Origin: Bacteroidales bacterium
Lineage (GTDB): Bacteria > Bacteroidota > Bacteroidia > Bacteroidales > P3
Assembly: GCA_017522065.1 (NCBI GenBank)
Contig: JAFXAD010000024.1
Location: 62,001 to 126,000, forward strand
DNA: 64,000 nucleotides
Reading direction: 5' to 3'
Below the pieces are notes generated by a model. It was not told where the DNA came from. It did not search any database and saw only the letters and a program-made list of their open reading frames with translations. Made by a program: the position numbers and the translations under genes. Positions 56,237 to 64,000 of the stretch are shown one piece after another (within the stretch, counting starts at the first letter, position 1; every line of letters starts with the position of its first letter).

Positions 56237-57064
56237 TTATTCAAAAATATTTTTAACCATAGCGCTGTTTCTCAGTACGGCGTTGAAAAGGGCCTCGATG
56301 TTCAGCTGGCTTTCGCCCAGGCCGTTGTTGACCAGCACATTGAGGTAGCCACCGGGCATCATCTCGCTGTAGAGGGCGTCGGGGCGCTGCTGGCCGCCAT
56401 ACTCGAAATAGAGCTTTTCGGTGATCTTCTCGACTGGGGCGTTGAGCAGCACGCTGTTGCTCGACAGGATGATGATGGGGTCGATCAGGTTCTCGACGTC
56501 CTTCACCTGATGGGTCGAGATGATGATGGTCTGCTCGGCGCCGATGCGCTCAGTCAGTATGCGGCGGAAGTCGGCCTTCGAGGGGATGTCCAGTCCGTTG
56601 GTCGGCTCGTCCAGCAGCAGGTAGTCCGTGTTCAGCGCCAGCGCGCAGGCCAGCAGCGACTTCTTCTGCTGTCCGAAGCTCATTTCCTTGAACTTGCGCA
56701 GCGGGTCCACCTTCAGTTCGGCCGACAGGCGGTGCAGCTCGTCGCTGCTGTGCTTGGGGTAGAACACCGCTAGGTCGCGGAAGAAGCTGTCGGGCGTTGC
56801 GCTGTCGGGCAGCGGCACCTCGTCGGGCAGCAGGAAGATGTTCTGCAAAAACTCAGGCCGACGGTCGAAGCTCGTGTAGTCGTCCACCATGCAGCTACCT
56901 GCCGTGGGACGCAGCAGGCCGCTGATGACCTTCAGCAGGGTGGTCTTCCCTACCCCATTCTCGCCCAGAAGTCCGTAGATGGCACCCTTCTGGAACTGCA
57001 GATTGATGTTGTCGAAAACGTGCGTCGTCTTGTACGCAAACGAGAAATCTTTAATGTCAATCAT
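56237..57064 (-). CDS. ABC transporter ATP-binding protein
   Basis: The 275-residue ATPase has Walker A GENGVGKTT near residue 35, signature MSFGQQKKSLLACAL near 128, Walker B LLLDEPTNGLD near 153 and the H-loop ISTHQ. It is the first gene of the operon and drives the permease encoded next. The type resembles the YtrB-like ATPases associated with YtrA regulators. Confidence 0.93.
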   Translation of the reverse strand: MIDIKDFSFAYKTTHVFDNINLQFQKGAIYGLLGENGVGKTTLLKVISGLLRPTAGSCMVDDYTSFDRRPEFLQNIFLLPDEVPLPDSATPDSFFRDLAVFYPKHSSDELHRLSAELKVDPLRKFKEMSFGQQKKSLLACALALNTDYLLLDEPTNGLDIPSKADFRRILTERIGAEQTIIISTHQVKDVENLIDPIIILSSNSVLLNAPVEKITEKLYFEYGGQQRPDALYSEMMPGGYLNVLVNNGLGESQLNIEALFNAVLRNSAMVKNIFE

Positions 57065-57132
57065 TTTCTGATAAGTTTTATTTATTATTTATTTTTCTAT
57101 TTTTCAATTCGTTGTACAATTATTTCACTACT

Positions 57133-57150
57133 GTATTAGTTTATTAGTAC
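57133..57150 (-). promoter_or_regulatory. Candidate YtrA/GntR operator at the start of the ABC operon
   Basis: GTATTAGTTTATTAGTAC reads as an imperfect inverted repeat (GTA-TA at the left and TA-TAC at the right) overlapping the expected transcription start of the operon (about 57148). A GntR/YtrA repressor encoded in the same operon would be the natural binder. The site is inferred from symmetry and position only. Confidence 0.45.
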
Positions 57151-57154
57151 ACTG

Positions 57155-57185
57155 CAAAAGTACAACAACTTTTGAAACCACCAAA
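57155..57185 (-). promoter_or_regulatory. Promoter of the ABC-permease-YbjQ-GntR-receptor operon
   Basis: On the minus strand TTTG (57182-57185) and TACTTTTG (57155-57162) are 19 bases apart, matching the Bacteroides consensus. It is the only recognised promoter for the five genes downstream. Confidence 0.75.
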
Positions 57186-57335
57186 TTTTTTAAGAAAAAA
57201 AATATAAATTTTTACTCGAAAAGTAAATCTCCTGCTCGCCTGCGGCCTCGCGAAATCATATAAATCTTGTAAATTATTCGCTCCGCATCATTGCAATGAC
57301 CGCTGTCGTCTGAACCAACGACATACCACTGCAAA

Positions 57336-57370
57336 ACGCAAAAACGGCCTTGCATCATTGCAAGGCCGTT
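57336..57370 (-). terminator. Terminator of the toxin-antitoxin pair
   Basis: AACGGCCTTGCA (57343-57354) pairs with TGCAAGGCCGTT (57359-57370) across a TCAT loop. On the minus strand it is followed by TTTTTGCG, so it ends transcripts coming from the TA genes at 57.8-58.4 kb. Confidence 0.75.
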
Positions 57371-57569
57371 ATCGTGATGTTTATTTTACAGTGTTTCCTT
57401 TTTAATTGCACCAGAATACATTCTTTTCGGCCGTTTTAATTTCATTTGGACCTTGAGACACTCTTTTCACCGCCTTTTGATCTCATAACACCCTTGTAAA
57501 ACCCTGTTTCAATTTCAAAAAAACTTTTGTAACCCGCGACATGCGGTGTCATAGGCGGTTGACCATATT

Positions 57570-57650
57570 TTATTCGATCCACTTCAAGTAGAACATATTG
57601 TTCTTGTAGTCGAAGATGAAGTTGAAGTGGCGGAAGTCTGCGGCAGGTGC
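57570..57650 (-). pseudogene. Possible remnant of a gene end
   Basis: A minus-strand frame ending at 57570 reads LPAPAADFRHFNFIFDYK followed by NNMFYLKWIE and a stop, which looks like a real beta-rich protein C-terminus. The frame stays open upstream to about 57767 with no start codon and no match I know. It may be the tail of a deleted gene or chance. Confidence 0.3.
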
Positions 57651-57798
57651 AGGCAAATGAATTAAAAACAAAGGGAAACTTTTGTTCTCCGCTACGCTAC
57701 CGGAACGGCCACGAGCAGATCCTTCATCCTCTCCGATTACTTGTGCAATCTGTAAGGGTAAAAATCAGCGAGTTATAAATATTATAATCCATATTCAA

Positions 57799-58107
57799 TT
57801 AGTTGATAATCATTTTCGAGGGCAATATCTTGTCCACTATCGCCACGTTGCCTTCGATATGGAAAATGATGTTCAGCTGCTTGTTGTGGGTGCGCATTTG
57901 CTTGGCGTGAGGGTGGTAGTGCCGAACGGAACGGTAACGGCTTTCGGGTATGATACCTGCCAGATAACTCAGCGACATAATCTCAGCCTGCAGCTCCCGC
58001 GCATATTTGGCCGCGTGTTCAGGAGTGCTGACTGAAACAATATAGTCGGCAATGTCGCCAATGTCAGCAAAGGCCGTGTCGAGGATTCTGACCGTGTAGA
58101 CCCTCAT
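57799..58107 (-). CDS. RelE/ParE-family toxin
   Basis: The 102-residue product is a compact RelE/ParE-type toxin: MRVYTVRILDTAFADIGDIADYI at the start, a basic RSVRHYHPHAKQMRTHN middle and the conserved tail IIFHIEGNVAIVDKIL. The start overlaps the antitoxin stop as ATGA, the usual antitoxin-first coupled order. RNA cleavage versus gyrase action is not decided by sequence. Confidence 0.88.
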   Translation of the reverse strand: MRVYTVRILDTAFADIGDIADYIVSVSTPEHAAKYARELQAEIMSLSYLAGIIPESRYRSVRHYHPHAKQMRTHNKQLNIIFHIEGNVAIVDKILPSKMIIN

Positions 58108-58340
58108 AGCCTCTCCAGCACAGCCTGTTCCAACTTGTCGATAAACTCCTCGACGGTGTGCAGCCGCTCTTTGGGCGTGGCCACCGTCTGCTTGTTGGCG
58201 CGTATTTTCTGCTCAAAAACGCGATTGAATTCCTCGCCCGCAACACAGCCTTCTGGAATTGCAGTATGGGTCTTTGCATCTTTTCGAGCTTGCGAGACAT
58301 CAGGTTTCGTCGGCGTTGTGCATGCTACTTGTGATTCCAT
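58104..58340 (-). CDS. Antitoxin of the RelE/ParE pair
   Basis: The 78-residue product has a polar, low-complexity N-terminus and a C-terminal helix rich in Glu and Leu (TVEEFIDKLEQAVLERL), typical of antitoxin tails that wrap a toxin. The start at 58340 is preferred because the ATG at 58391 lies upstream of the -7 box. No DNA-binding domain type is recognised. Confidence 0.75.
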   Translation of the reverse strand: MESQVACTTPTKPDVSQARKDAKTHTAIPEGCVAGEEFNRVFEQKIRANKQTVATPKERLHTVEEFIDKLEQAVLERL

Positions 58341-58361
58341 TTTGTCGTTGTTTTCGATTTG

Positions 58362-58369
58362 CAAAAGTA
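58362..58369 (-). promoter_or_regulatory. -7 box of the toxin-antitoxin operon
   Basis: On the minus strand TACTTTTG is followed by CAAATCG, 22 bases before the antitoxin start. Confidence 0.6.
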
Positions 58370-58498
58370 CGAAAAATTCTCGGATTGACAAAATTATAAT
58401 AAAAATAAGTTTCTACAAACGGATATAATATTTTTTCGCTAAAAACGTTTATCGTATTGATATCTCAATTCGCTTGTCACTAATTAAAAACAAATACT

Positions 58499-59677
58499 AT
58501 GCACGACTTTACTTTTCAAAACCCTGTCAAGATTCATTTTGGTCACGAGAAACTGGCCCTTATCGGCGAAGAACTGAAGAAATTCGGCAAACGCGTGCTC
58601 CTCACCTACGGTGGTGGCAGCATCAAGCGCATAGGCCTCTACGACCGCGTGGTTGAGGAGGTCAAGAAGGCTGGTATGGAGCTCTATGAGCTGCCCGGCA
58701 TCGAACCCAATCCCCGCATCGGCTCGGTGCGCGAGGGGGCACGCCTCTGCAAGGAGCACAACATCGACGTGCTGCTGGCCGTCGGTGGCGGAAGCACCAT
58801 CGACTGCACCAAATGGATTGCCGCAGCAGCCTGCGTGGACCACGACGCATGGGACTTCTTCGACTACGAGAAATGGTCGCCCGTCAACAAGGCCCTGCCC
58901 ATCGTCAGCGTGCTGACCCTCTCGGCCACAGGCTCCGAAATGGACAGCGGCGGCGTCATCAGCAACCCCGAGACCGACGACAAGCGCGGCCGCCTCAGCC
59001 CACTGCTGTTCCCCAAAGTGTCGTTCCTCGACCCCTCACTCACCTACACCGTCAGCCCCTACCAGACGGCTTGCGGCAGCGCCGACATATTCTCGCACCT
59101 GATGGAGGAATACTTCACCACCGGCGAGCCCATGTTTATGATTGACACCTTCATAGAGGGTATGATGCGCACCATTGTCCGCTACGCACCCATCGCTATG
59201 CGCGAGCCCGACAACTACGAGGCCCGCGCCAACCTGATGTGGGCATCGTCGTGGGCCATCAACGGCCTCATCGGTGCCGACAAGGGACAGGCCTGGAGCT
59301 GCCACCCGATGGAGCACGAGCTGTCGGCCGTATACGACATCACCCACGGCCATGGCCTGGCCATCCTCTCACCGCGCTGGCTCGAGTTCTGTATGGACGA
59401 CGAGACAACGCCGCGCATTGCCCGCTTCGGCATCACCGTCTTCGGCCTCGACCCCACCCTGCCCCAACGCGAACTGGCCCTGCGCGCCATCGACCAACTC
59501 AGCCACTTCCTTTTCGACATCCTCGGCCTGAAGCGTACCCTGCCCGAGCTCAACATCGACGAGAGCCACTTCGACTCGATGGCAGCCAAGGCCGTACTGC
59601 CCTACAATGGCACCATCCCCGGCTTCCGCCCGCTGACCAAGGACGATGTGGTAAGCATCTACCGGATGTGTATGTGA
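58499..59677 (+). CDS. Iron-containing alcohol dehydrogenase (butanol-dehydrogenase-like)
   Basis: The 392-residue protein is a group III alcohol dehydrogenase. Residues visible: the GGGS nucleotide-binding loop in LAVGGGSTIDCTKWIAAAA near residue 101, and metal ligands in SADIFSHLMEEYF, CHPMEHELS and DITHGHGLA. NADPH-dependent reduction of aldehydes such as butyraldehyde is the typical activity. It is monocistronic. Confidence 0.92.
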   Translation: MHDFTFQNPVKIHFGHEKLALIGEELKKFGKRVLLTYGGGSIKRIGLYDRVVEEVKKAGMELYELPGIEPNPRIGSVREGARLCKEHNIDVLLAVGGGSTIDCTKWIAAAACVDHDAWDFFDYEKWSPVNKALPIVSVLTLSATGSEMDSGGVISNPETDDKRGRLSPLLFPKVSFLDPSLTYTVSPYQTACGSADIFSHLMEEYFTTGEPMFMIDTFIEGMMRTIVRYAPIAMREPDNYEARANLMWASSWAINGLIGADKGQAWSCHPMEHELSAVYDITHGHGLAILSPRWLEFCMDDETTPRIARFGITVFGLDPTLPQRELALRAIDQLSHFLFDILGLKRTLPELNIDESHFDSMAAKAVLPYNGTIPGFRPLTKDDVVSIYRMCM

Positions 59678-59825
59678 CATGTGACAAGTGATTTAAATTT
59701 TCAATTCTCATATTTCATTTCTATGAGTGAATACTGTACCTACTTGCCCTCCGACAACGCCGAAGTCGTCAACCTCGGCTTACGCCTCGTGCTGGTGCCC
59801 TGAGGCAAACACTTGTCTACGACCG

Positions 59826-59870
59826 AAGCTCCGCAGGATCGCCACCGATTCTGCGGAGCTTTTATTATTT
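59826..59870 (+). terminator. Intrinsic terminator downstream of the alcohol dehydrogenase
   Basis: AAGCTCCGCAG (59826-59836) pairs with CTGCGGAGCTT (59851-59861), followed by TTATTATTT. Confidence 0.8.
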
Positions 59871-59923
59871 GCAAATGCCACATATATTGCTTGCGGGTTT
59901 AGTCTCCCGCGTTGGGGGCCTCC

Positions 59924-60129
59924 CGCTCGCGAGCGAGCGAAATCTTGAAAATCTTGGAAATCTTTTATTTTAAGAGCACTGGCAAATCTTTGAATTCTGA
60001 TGGAATCTTGGAAATGGTTTCCGACTGCGTCGGAAATGAAGTTAATGTCGATGTCTAAATTATTTCTGGCAATTCCTGGATGATTTATGGAAATTCCTGT
60101 TTTAAAATCACGCTCGCGAGCGAGCGAAA
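59924..60129. repeat. Direct repeat of CGCTCGCGAGCGAGCGAAA
   Basis: Exact 19-base copies at 59924-59942 and 60111-60129 contain the palindrome CGCTCGCGAGCG. Between them are short words resembling AATCTTGGAAAT. Confidence 0.8.
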
Positions 60130-60201
60130 AGCCATTCCGTTACGACGGATTTGCAATCCGCAAAGCAGAATATAATCAATTTTCAATTCATAAATGTCAT
60201 T

Positions 60202-60247
60202 GCAAAAATAGAGAGTACCAAACCGCGAGGTGGTACTCTCTATTTAC
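60202..60247 (-). terminator. Terminator of the YD-like gene
   Basis: AATAGAGAGTACCA (60207-60220) pairs perfectly with TGGTACTCTCTATT (60231-60244) across a 10-base loop. Read on the minus strand the stem is followed by a T run, positioned just after the stop of the gene at 60275. Confidence 0.85.
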
Positions 60248-60274
60248 TTATGGTATTAAGTATTATGCCCAAGG

Positions 60275-61102
60275 TCAATCTGCCGGGAAAGCAATCTCGC
60301 GCTCAATGACCTGATAGGGGTTGTTGTTGCGGAAGATGGTCTGGCGTACCCAGTTGTCGTCCTCGTCGTACTCGTAGACGTAACTGTGCTTCCAGTTCAG
60401 GTGCTCGTCGTAGTTGAACGAGCTGACTTCGACGACGTTGTCGTGGTCGTCGTAGTAGTAGGTGGTCAGGGCTACAAGGAACTCGTCGGCATCGTAGAAG
60501 CGCCACTCGATGCGGTTGCCGCGATTGTCGTACTTGTAGAGGTAGCGCTGCATGAGGTCGCCTTCGGGGTTGTAGAACTCGAGTTCGGTGTTGTTGCCCA
60601 TGTTGTCGTACTTGTAGACACGACGCTCGGTCATCTGGCCGTCGGCACCGTAGCTCTGTTCCTCGACAAGGCGGTTGTTCTCGTACTTGCTGGTCTCTTT
60701 CTTCGACATACGCTCTTTCATATAGACAGTACGGGCAATGCGGTTGCCGTTCTTGTCGTTGAGGTATGCCGTACGGCCGGTCAGCTGGTTGGCCTTGTTG
60801 TACTCGTTCCAGCCGAGGGCGTAGCCGTTGACGTCGAAATAGTAGGAGAAATAGGTATATTCACCATTGGTGCGACGGATCTTGTCGGCAAAATTGCCGC
60901 GTTTGTCAAAAGTTATACTGTCTATGCATACAAGCTGCCGACCTCCGTTCTTGCCACCAAACATGTTATACGTGTACTCAATGACATAGAGGGCGTTGCC
61001 GTGGATGCCCATCTCGGTGCGGCTGTTCTTGCGAGGACCACCGCCAGCAAGCGCAGAGCCTGCTATGGAAAGCACTAATGCGAGGGTGAAGAGTCTTTTC
61101 AT
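60275..61102 (-). CDS. Secreted YD-like repeat protein
   Basis: The 275-residue protein has a signal peptide (MKRLFTLALVLSIAGSALA) and about eight imperfect repeats of the form YxYDNxGNxxExxFYNxxGxL (e.g. YKYDNMGNNTELEFYN, YKYDNRGNRIEWRFYD, YYYDDHDNVVEVSS). These resemble the YD/RHS-type strand repeats but without a core RHS motif. Likely periplasmic or surface; function unknown. Confidence 0.8.
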   Translation of the reverse strand: MKRLFTLALVLSIAGSALAGGGPRKNSRTEMGIHGNALYVIEYTYNMFGGKNGGRQLVCIDSITFDKRGNFADKIRRTNGEYTYFSYYFDVNGYALGWNEYNKANQLTGRTAYLNDKNGNRIARTVYMKERMSKKETSKYENNRLVEEQSYGADGQMTERRVYKYDNMGNNTELEFYNPEGDLMQRYLYKYDNRGNRIEWRFYDADEFLVALTTYYYDDHDNVVEVSSFNYDEHLNWKHSYVYEYDEDDNWVRQTIFRNNNPYQVIEREIAFPAD

Positions 61103-61204
61103 ATTATTGATATAGTAATGTTTAATATTTTAAGTTATTCTGAACACGCATTGGAGAGCTGTTCAAGTTTCTATTCCGAATTTTATTTATAACGCACGTC
61201 GTTT

Positions 61205-62746
61205 TTATTTATTGTTCAGGCTGGTATTTTTTCTGTAGCCGGCTTTCCAACGGACGAAAAGACCCCACAGGAAAACAGTGATACCGCCGGCAATGATGTA
61301 ACCATAGGTGGCAGGAATAATGCTGCCAAGACCTTCCTTCTGGGCGACGAAGATGAAGCTGATGGTGACCATACTCATGAAGAGTGCGGGCAACAGTGTC
61401 AGCAGGTACCAAGCGCTGCGGGGCTTGTGCTGCACGAGGAAGACAGTGATGGCCCACAGGGTGACCATGGCGAGGACTTGGTTGGCCCATGAGAAATAGC
61501 GCCAGATGTAGTCGAAACCTACGGGATTGGCCAATGAGAACACGAGCAGGGCTGCTGATATGACAAATACGGGCAGAGCGACGAGGAAACGCTTGCCAAC
61601 GGGCTTCTGGTCGACATGCATGAAGTCGGCAACGATGAGGCGGGCCGAGCGCAGGGCTGTGTCGCCGCTGGTGACGGCAGCACTGATGACGCCGAGGATG
61701 CAGATGACGGCTATGACCCGTGGGAACCATGTGCTGGCAATGACGCCCACCATGGCGTTGCCTCCGAGCAGAACAGTATCGCCCGAAGCATTGACAGTCA
61801 TAGTCTTGGCAGCGAGCACAGGGTCATGATAGAACACTGTGGCTGCTGCTGCCCAAATCAGGGCCACAACGCCTTCGGTTATCATGGCTCCATAGAAAAT
61901 GGGGCGTGCCTGTTTCTCGTTGACCATACAACGGGCCATCAACGGGCTCTGCGTGGCATGGAAACCGCTGATGGCTCCACAGGCGATGCTGATGAACATC
62001 ATCGGGAACAGCGGTGTGTGCGGAGCATGCGTACGGGTCTGCATCAGTGGGAAGAGAGCTCCGTCGCCACGAGCATTCAGCTGGTTGGAGAGGTCACTCC
62101 ACACCTCGGGCAACTCGGGACGATAGACGATGAAGGCTACGACAATGGCCACAGCCATGCCGAGAAGGAGGAGTCCGAAGACAGGATAGATGCGGCCGAT
62201 AAGCTTGTCGATGGGCAGCATGGTGGCAATAAGATAATATGCGAAAATGATGCCAACCCAGATGAAAATGTTCCAATCGGGTGTGAAATTCTGGTTGAGC
62301 AACACTGCCGGAGTATTTACAAAGACGGCTCCGACAAGAATCATCAGCAACACTGTGAATCCGCGCATGAACTGCTTCATGCCGTTGCCAAGGTAGGTGC
62401 CGTGGATCTCGGGCAACGAGGCACCGTCCTGACGGATGGAGATGAATCCGCTGATGAAGTCGTGGACTGCACCGGCGAAGATGCATCCGAAAACTATCCA
62501 CAAGAACGACGCCGTACCAAACTGGGCTCCCATTATGGCTCCACAGATGGGTCCGACACCGGCAATATTAAGAAACTGAATAAGGAAAATGCGCCAGGGC
62601 TTCATGGGGACATAGTCGACACCATCGGGATGGGCAACGGCAGGTGTGGTGCGGCTGCCGTCAACTCCCAGCACACGCTCTACAAGCCTGGAATAAACAA
62701 AATATCCCAGCAGCAGAAGAATAACCGCAATGACGAATGTTATCAT
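61205..62746 (-). CDS. CstA-family carbon starvation/peptide transporter
   Basis: The 513-residue membrane protein has the CstA N-terminal domain (KPWRIFLIQFLNIAGVGPICGAIMGAQFG, GCIFAGAVHDFISGFISIRQDGASLPE), many helices and SGFHATQSPLMARCM with later SAAVTSGDTALRSARLIVAD. CstA-family proteins import pyruvate or peptides under carbon limitation. The start at 62746 is the first ATG after the spacer. Confidence 0.93.
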   Translation of the reverse strand: MITFVIAVILLLLGYFVYSRLVERVLGVDGSRTTPAVAHPDGVDYVPMKPWRIFLIQFLNIAGVGPICGAIMGAQFGTASFLWIVFGCIFAGAVHDFISGFISIRQDGASLPEIHGTYLGNGMKQFMRGFTVLLMILVGAVFVNTPAVLLNQNFTPDWNIFIWVGIIFAYYLIATMLPIDKLIGRIYPVFGLLLLGMAVAIVVAFIVYRPELPEVWSDLSNQLNARGDGALFPLMQTRTHAPHTPLFPMMFISIACGAISGFHATQSPLMARCMVNEKQARPIFYGAMITEGVVALIWAAAATVFYHDPVLAAKTMTVNASGDTVLLGGNAMVGVIASTWFPRVIAVICILGVISAAVTSGDTALRSARLIVADFMHVDQKPVGKRFLVALPVFVISAALLVFSLANPVGFDYIWRYFSWANQVLAMVTLWAITVFLVQHKPRSAWYLLTLLPALFMSMVTISFIFVAQKEGLGSIIPATYGYIIAGGITVFLWGLFVRWKAGYRKNTSLNNK

Positions 62747-62911
62747 TTTTTTAAAAGGTTTTAGGGTTGAAGAGTTATAGGGTTTAAAGGTGGGGAGTGA
62801 TGGGGGAGTGAGAGGGGGAGTGAAGGGGACAATAGTTATGTATCAGAAGTTATTACTATGATTTTTAATTATTTTCGTTTTATTTTCATTATCGGACGGA
62901 GTTAAAGCTTT

Positions 62912-62959
62912 CAGTTATTCGCTATCAGTTTTCCGCTTTCCGTTTTCCGCTTTCCGTTC
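62912..62959 (-). repeat. Degenerate CCGCTTTCCGTTTTCCG words
   Basis: The 48 bases after the beta-CASP stop are words of TTTCCGCTTTCCG type, related to those at 51741-51850. Confidence 0.7.
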
Positions 62960-64000
62960 TCAAATCTCTACAGCTTCGCGGAAGGTGGCTATCTCGACGC
63001 GCTTGAATCCGCGTTGGTTCAACGTTGCCTTGAAATGCTCCTGTGTCTCGGCTTCGCCGTGGACAAGGAAAATCTTCTTCAAGCGGCGTTTTTCCTGGCA
63101 GGATATGTAGCGAATCAGCTCTTCGTAGTCGCCATGGCCGGACCACGACTCGATGCGTCGCAAGTCAGCCCGCACCTCGTAGACATGACCGAAAATGGAG
63201 ACGTGCTTGTCGCCGCGCATAATCTTGGCGCCCAAGGTGGACGGCTCGCAGTATCCGACACAGAGTATCGTGGTGGAAGGATTGTCGATATTGTTGGCCA
63301 GATGGTGCTTGACGCGTCCGGCTTCCATCATACCCGAAGCTGAGATGATGATGCACGGTTTATGTCGCACATTGAGAGCCTTCGAAGCTTCGACGGACTG
63401 GATGTACTGCAGGCGATCAAAACCGAAGGGGTCGGGATTGTCCTTCATGTAGGCTATGATGTCGTCGTTGAAGCATTCGGGGTGCATCCGCATGATGTTG
63501 GTGGCATTGACACTCAGCGGGCTGTCGACAAAGACATCGATGTCGGGGAGTAGACCTTTGGAGCGTAGACGGTCGAAGGCATAGATGATTTCCTGCGCAC
63601 GTCCGATGGCGAAGGATGGGATGATGAGCTTGCCCTTCTTCTTGGTGCAGGTGTCGAGTGTGGCCATGAGGAGGTCTTGCTCTGCAGTGTCGAGTGTCGT
63701 ATGAAGGCGGTCGCCGTATGTCGACTCCATAAGCAGATAGTCGACCTGCGGGAAGGGTTCGGGATTCTTGAGAATATGCTTGTCGTAGCGGCCCACGTCG
63801 CCGGTAAAGCCGAGCTTGATGGTGCGTCGTCCGTCACGTATCTCGAGATATACCATTGCGCTGCCGAGTATGTGGCCGGCATCGAAGAACTCGAGGGTGA
63901 CCTCGCCTTCGATATTGAACTTCTTGTGGTAAGGCACACTGATGAAACACTGCATGCAGGCCTGAGCATCCTCTTCGGTATAGATGGGTTCGACGGCTTC
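62960..64000 (-). CDS. Beta-CASP metallo-beta-lactamase RNase/RNA-processing exonuclease (partial, 5' end off the right edge)
   Basis: The frame runs 347 codons from the right edge to the stop. It has the middle and C-terminal parts of an MBL plus beta-CASP protein: FFDAGHILGSAMVYLEI (motif 4 region), the beta-CASP segment with LLMESTYGDRLH and PSFAIGRAQEIIYAFDRL, and the RMMBL-type tail SASGMMEAGRVKHHL and WSGHGDYEELIRYI. The N-terminal zinc motif HxHxDH lies outside the window. It acts on RNA, as in bacterial homologues of CPSF73. Confidence 0.93.
   Translation of the reverse strand, partial: EAVEPIYTEEDAQACMQCFISVPYHKKFNIEGEVTLEFFDAGHILGSAMVYLEIRDGRRTIKLGFTGDVGRYDKHILKNPEPFPQVDYLLMESTYGDRLHTTLDTAEQDLLMATLDTCTKKKGKLIIPSFAIGRAQEIIYAFDRLRSKGLLPDIDVFVDSPLSVNATNIMRMHPECFNDDIIAYMKDNPDPFGFDRLQYIQSVEASKALNVRHKPCIIISASGMMEAGRVKHHLANNIDNPSTTILCVGYCEPSTLGAKIMRGDKHVSIFGHVYEVRADLRRIESWSGHGDYEELIRYISCQEKRRLKKIFLVHGEAETQEHFKATLNQRGFKRVEIATFREAVEI

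Larger units (their letters stand above)
57065..57798. other. Spacer with operon promoter, minus-strand terminator and a gene remnant
   Basis: This 734-base stretch has the ABC-operon promoter and a candidate operator (57133-57185), a GC-rich hairpin (57343-57370) and a short decayed reading frame (57570 to about 57650). The rest is AT-rich sequence without a gene I can support. Confidence 0.6.
59678..60274. other. Non-coding spacer with short repeats and terminators
   Basis: The 597-base spacer has a small ATG-initiated frame of 26 codons (59723-59803, MSEYCTYLPSDNAEVVNLG then stop) that may be a remnant, a plus-strand terminator (59826-59870), a palindromic repeat pair (59924-59942 and 60111-60129) bracketing AATCTTGGAAAT-type words, and the minus-strand terminator of the next gene. 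No gene is supported. Confidence 0.55.

Noticed and set aside
57682-58035. Plus-strand 117-codon frame
   Set aside because: It is antisense to the toxin gene, which has a clear RelE/ParE pattern and coupling to its antitoxin.
59723-59803. 26-codon ATG-initiated frame after the alcohol dehydrogenase
   Set aside because: Very short, no family match and ends at a stop well before the terminator; kept only as a note in the spacer entry.

Overview
The window is a single stretch of chromosome from a member of the Bacteroidetes, most likely order Bacteroidales. The evidence is: type IX secretion C-terminal signals on four secreted proteins or their relatives (T9SS type A on two, gliding-type/type B on one), a CarboxypepD_reg/TonB-type outer-membrane receptor, Bacteroidetes-only families (DUF4293, DUF1599, BT_3928-like DoxX), promoter -7 elements of the TAnnTTTG type upstream of many genes, and very weak Shine-Dalgarno use. 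Base composition is around 50% GC, with clearly AT-richer patches in the accessory region. I cannot name the genus.

Layout. 1-11 kb is core: tsaE (cut by the left edge), DUF4293, a DoxX/MauE-like membrane protein, DUF1599, folP-cdaA (folate and c-di-AMP synthesis), a small DUF4160/DUF2442 pair, a large two-module M16 peptidase, a stand-alone NAD(P)H-hydrate dehydratase and a T9SS cargo protein. 11.1-11.7 kb holds two identical tRNA-Asn genes and one tRNA-Ser. 12.1-16.9 kb is uvrA, a small membrane protein and mnmE.

16.9-28.4 kb is an accessory, defence-like island between mnmE and rsfS. It starts with a WYL-domain regulator, then a HIRAN protein with two small partners, an AT-rich unknown gene plus a GmrSD-like (DUF262/DUF1524) protein plus a WG-like protein in one tight operon, a decayed copy of the WYL gene end with its downstream promoter-like repeat, a four-helix membrane protein, a single-chain type IIG restriction-modification enzyme whose specificity region is compositionally foreign, and a P-loop-kinase/dCMP-deaminase fusion.

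28.5-45.3 kb returns to core: rsfS-ftsH-LUD-cdsA-psd-rluA (membrane quality control and phospholipid synthesis), a gingipain-like C25 peptidase with T9SS tail, an arginine-decarboxylase-family enzyme, an FKBP lipoprotein, a beta-helix secreted protein and ileS. 45.4-49.7 kb encodes a giant repeat-rich surface protein. 49.9-57.1 kb has a voltage-gated channel with a DMT exporter, and a five-gene operon (ABC ATPase, permease, YbjQ, GntR/YtrA regulator, outer-membrane receptor) whose spacers carry a repeated inverted element. 57-64 kb has a RelE/ParE-type toxin-antitoxin pair, a butanol-dehydrogenase-like enzyme, a secreted YD-like protein, a CstA transporter and a beta-CASP RNase cut by the right edge.

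A striking property of the whole window is that many spacers are filled with short degenerate tandem words (6-8 bases), and one such word has apparently entered the uvrA reading frame. All family calls are from reading the sequence and from memory of the families; no database search was run.
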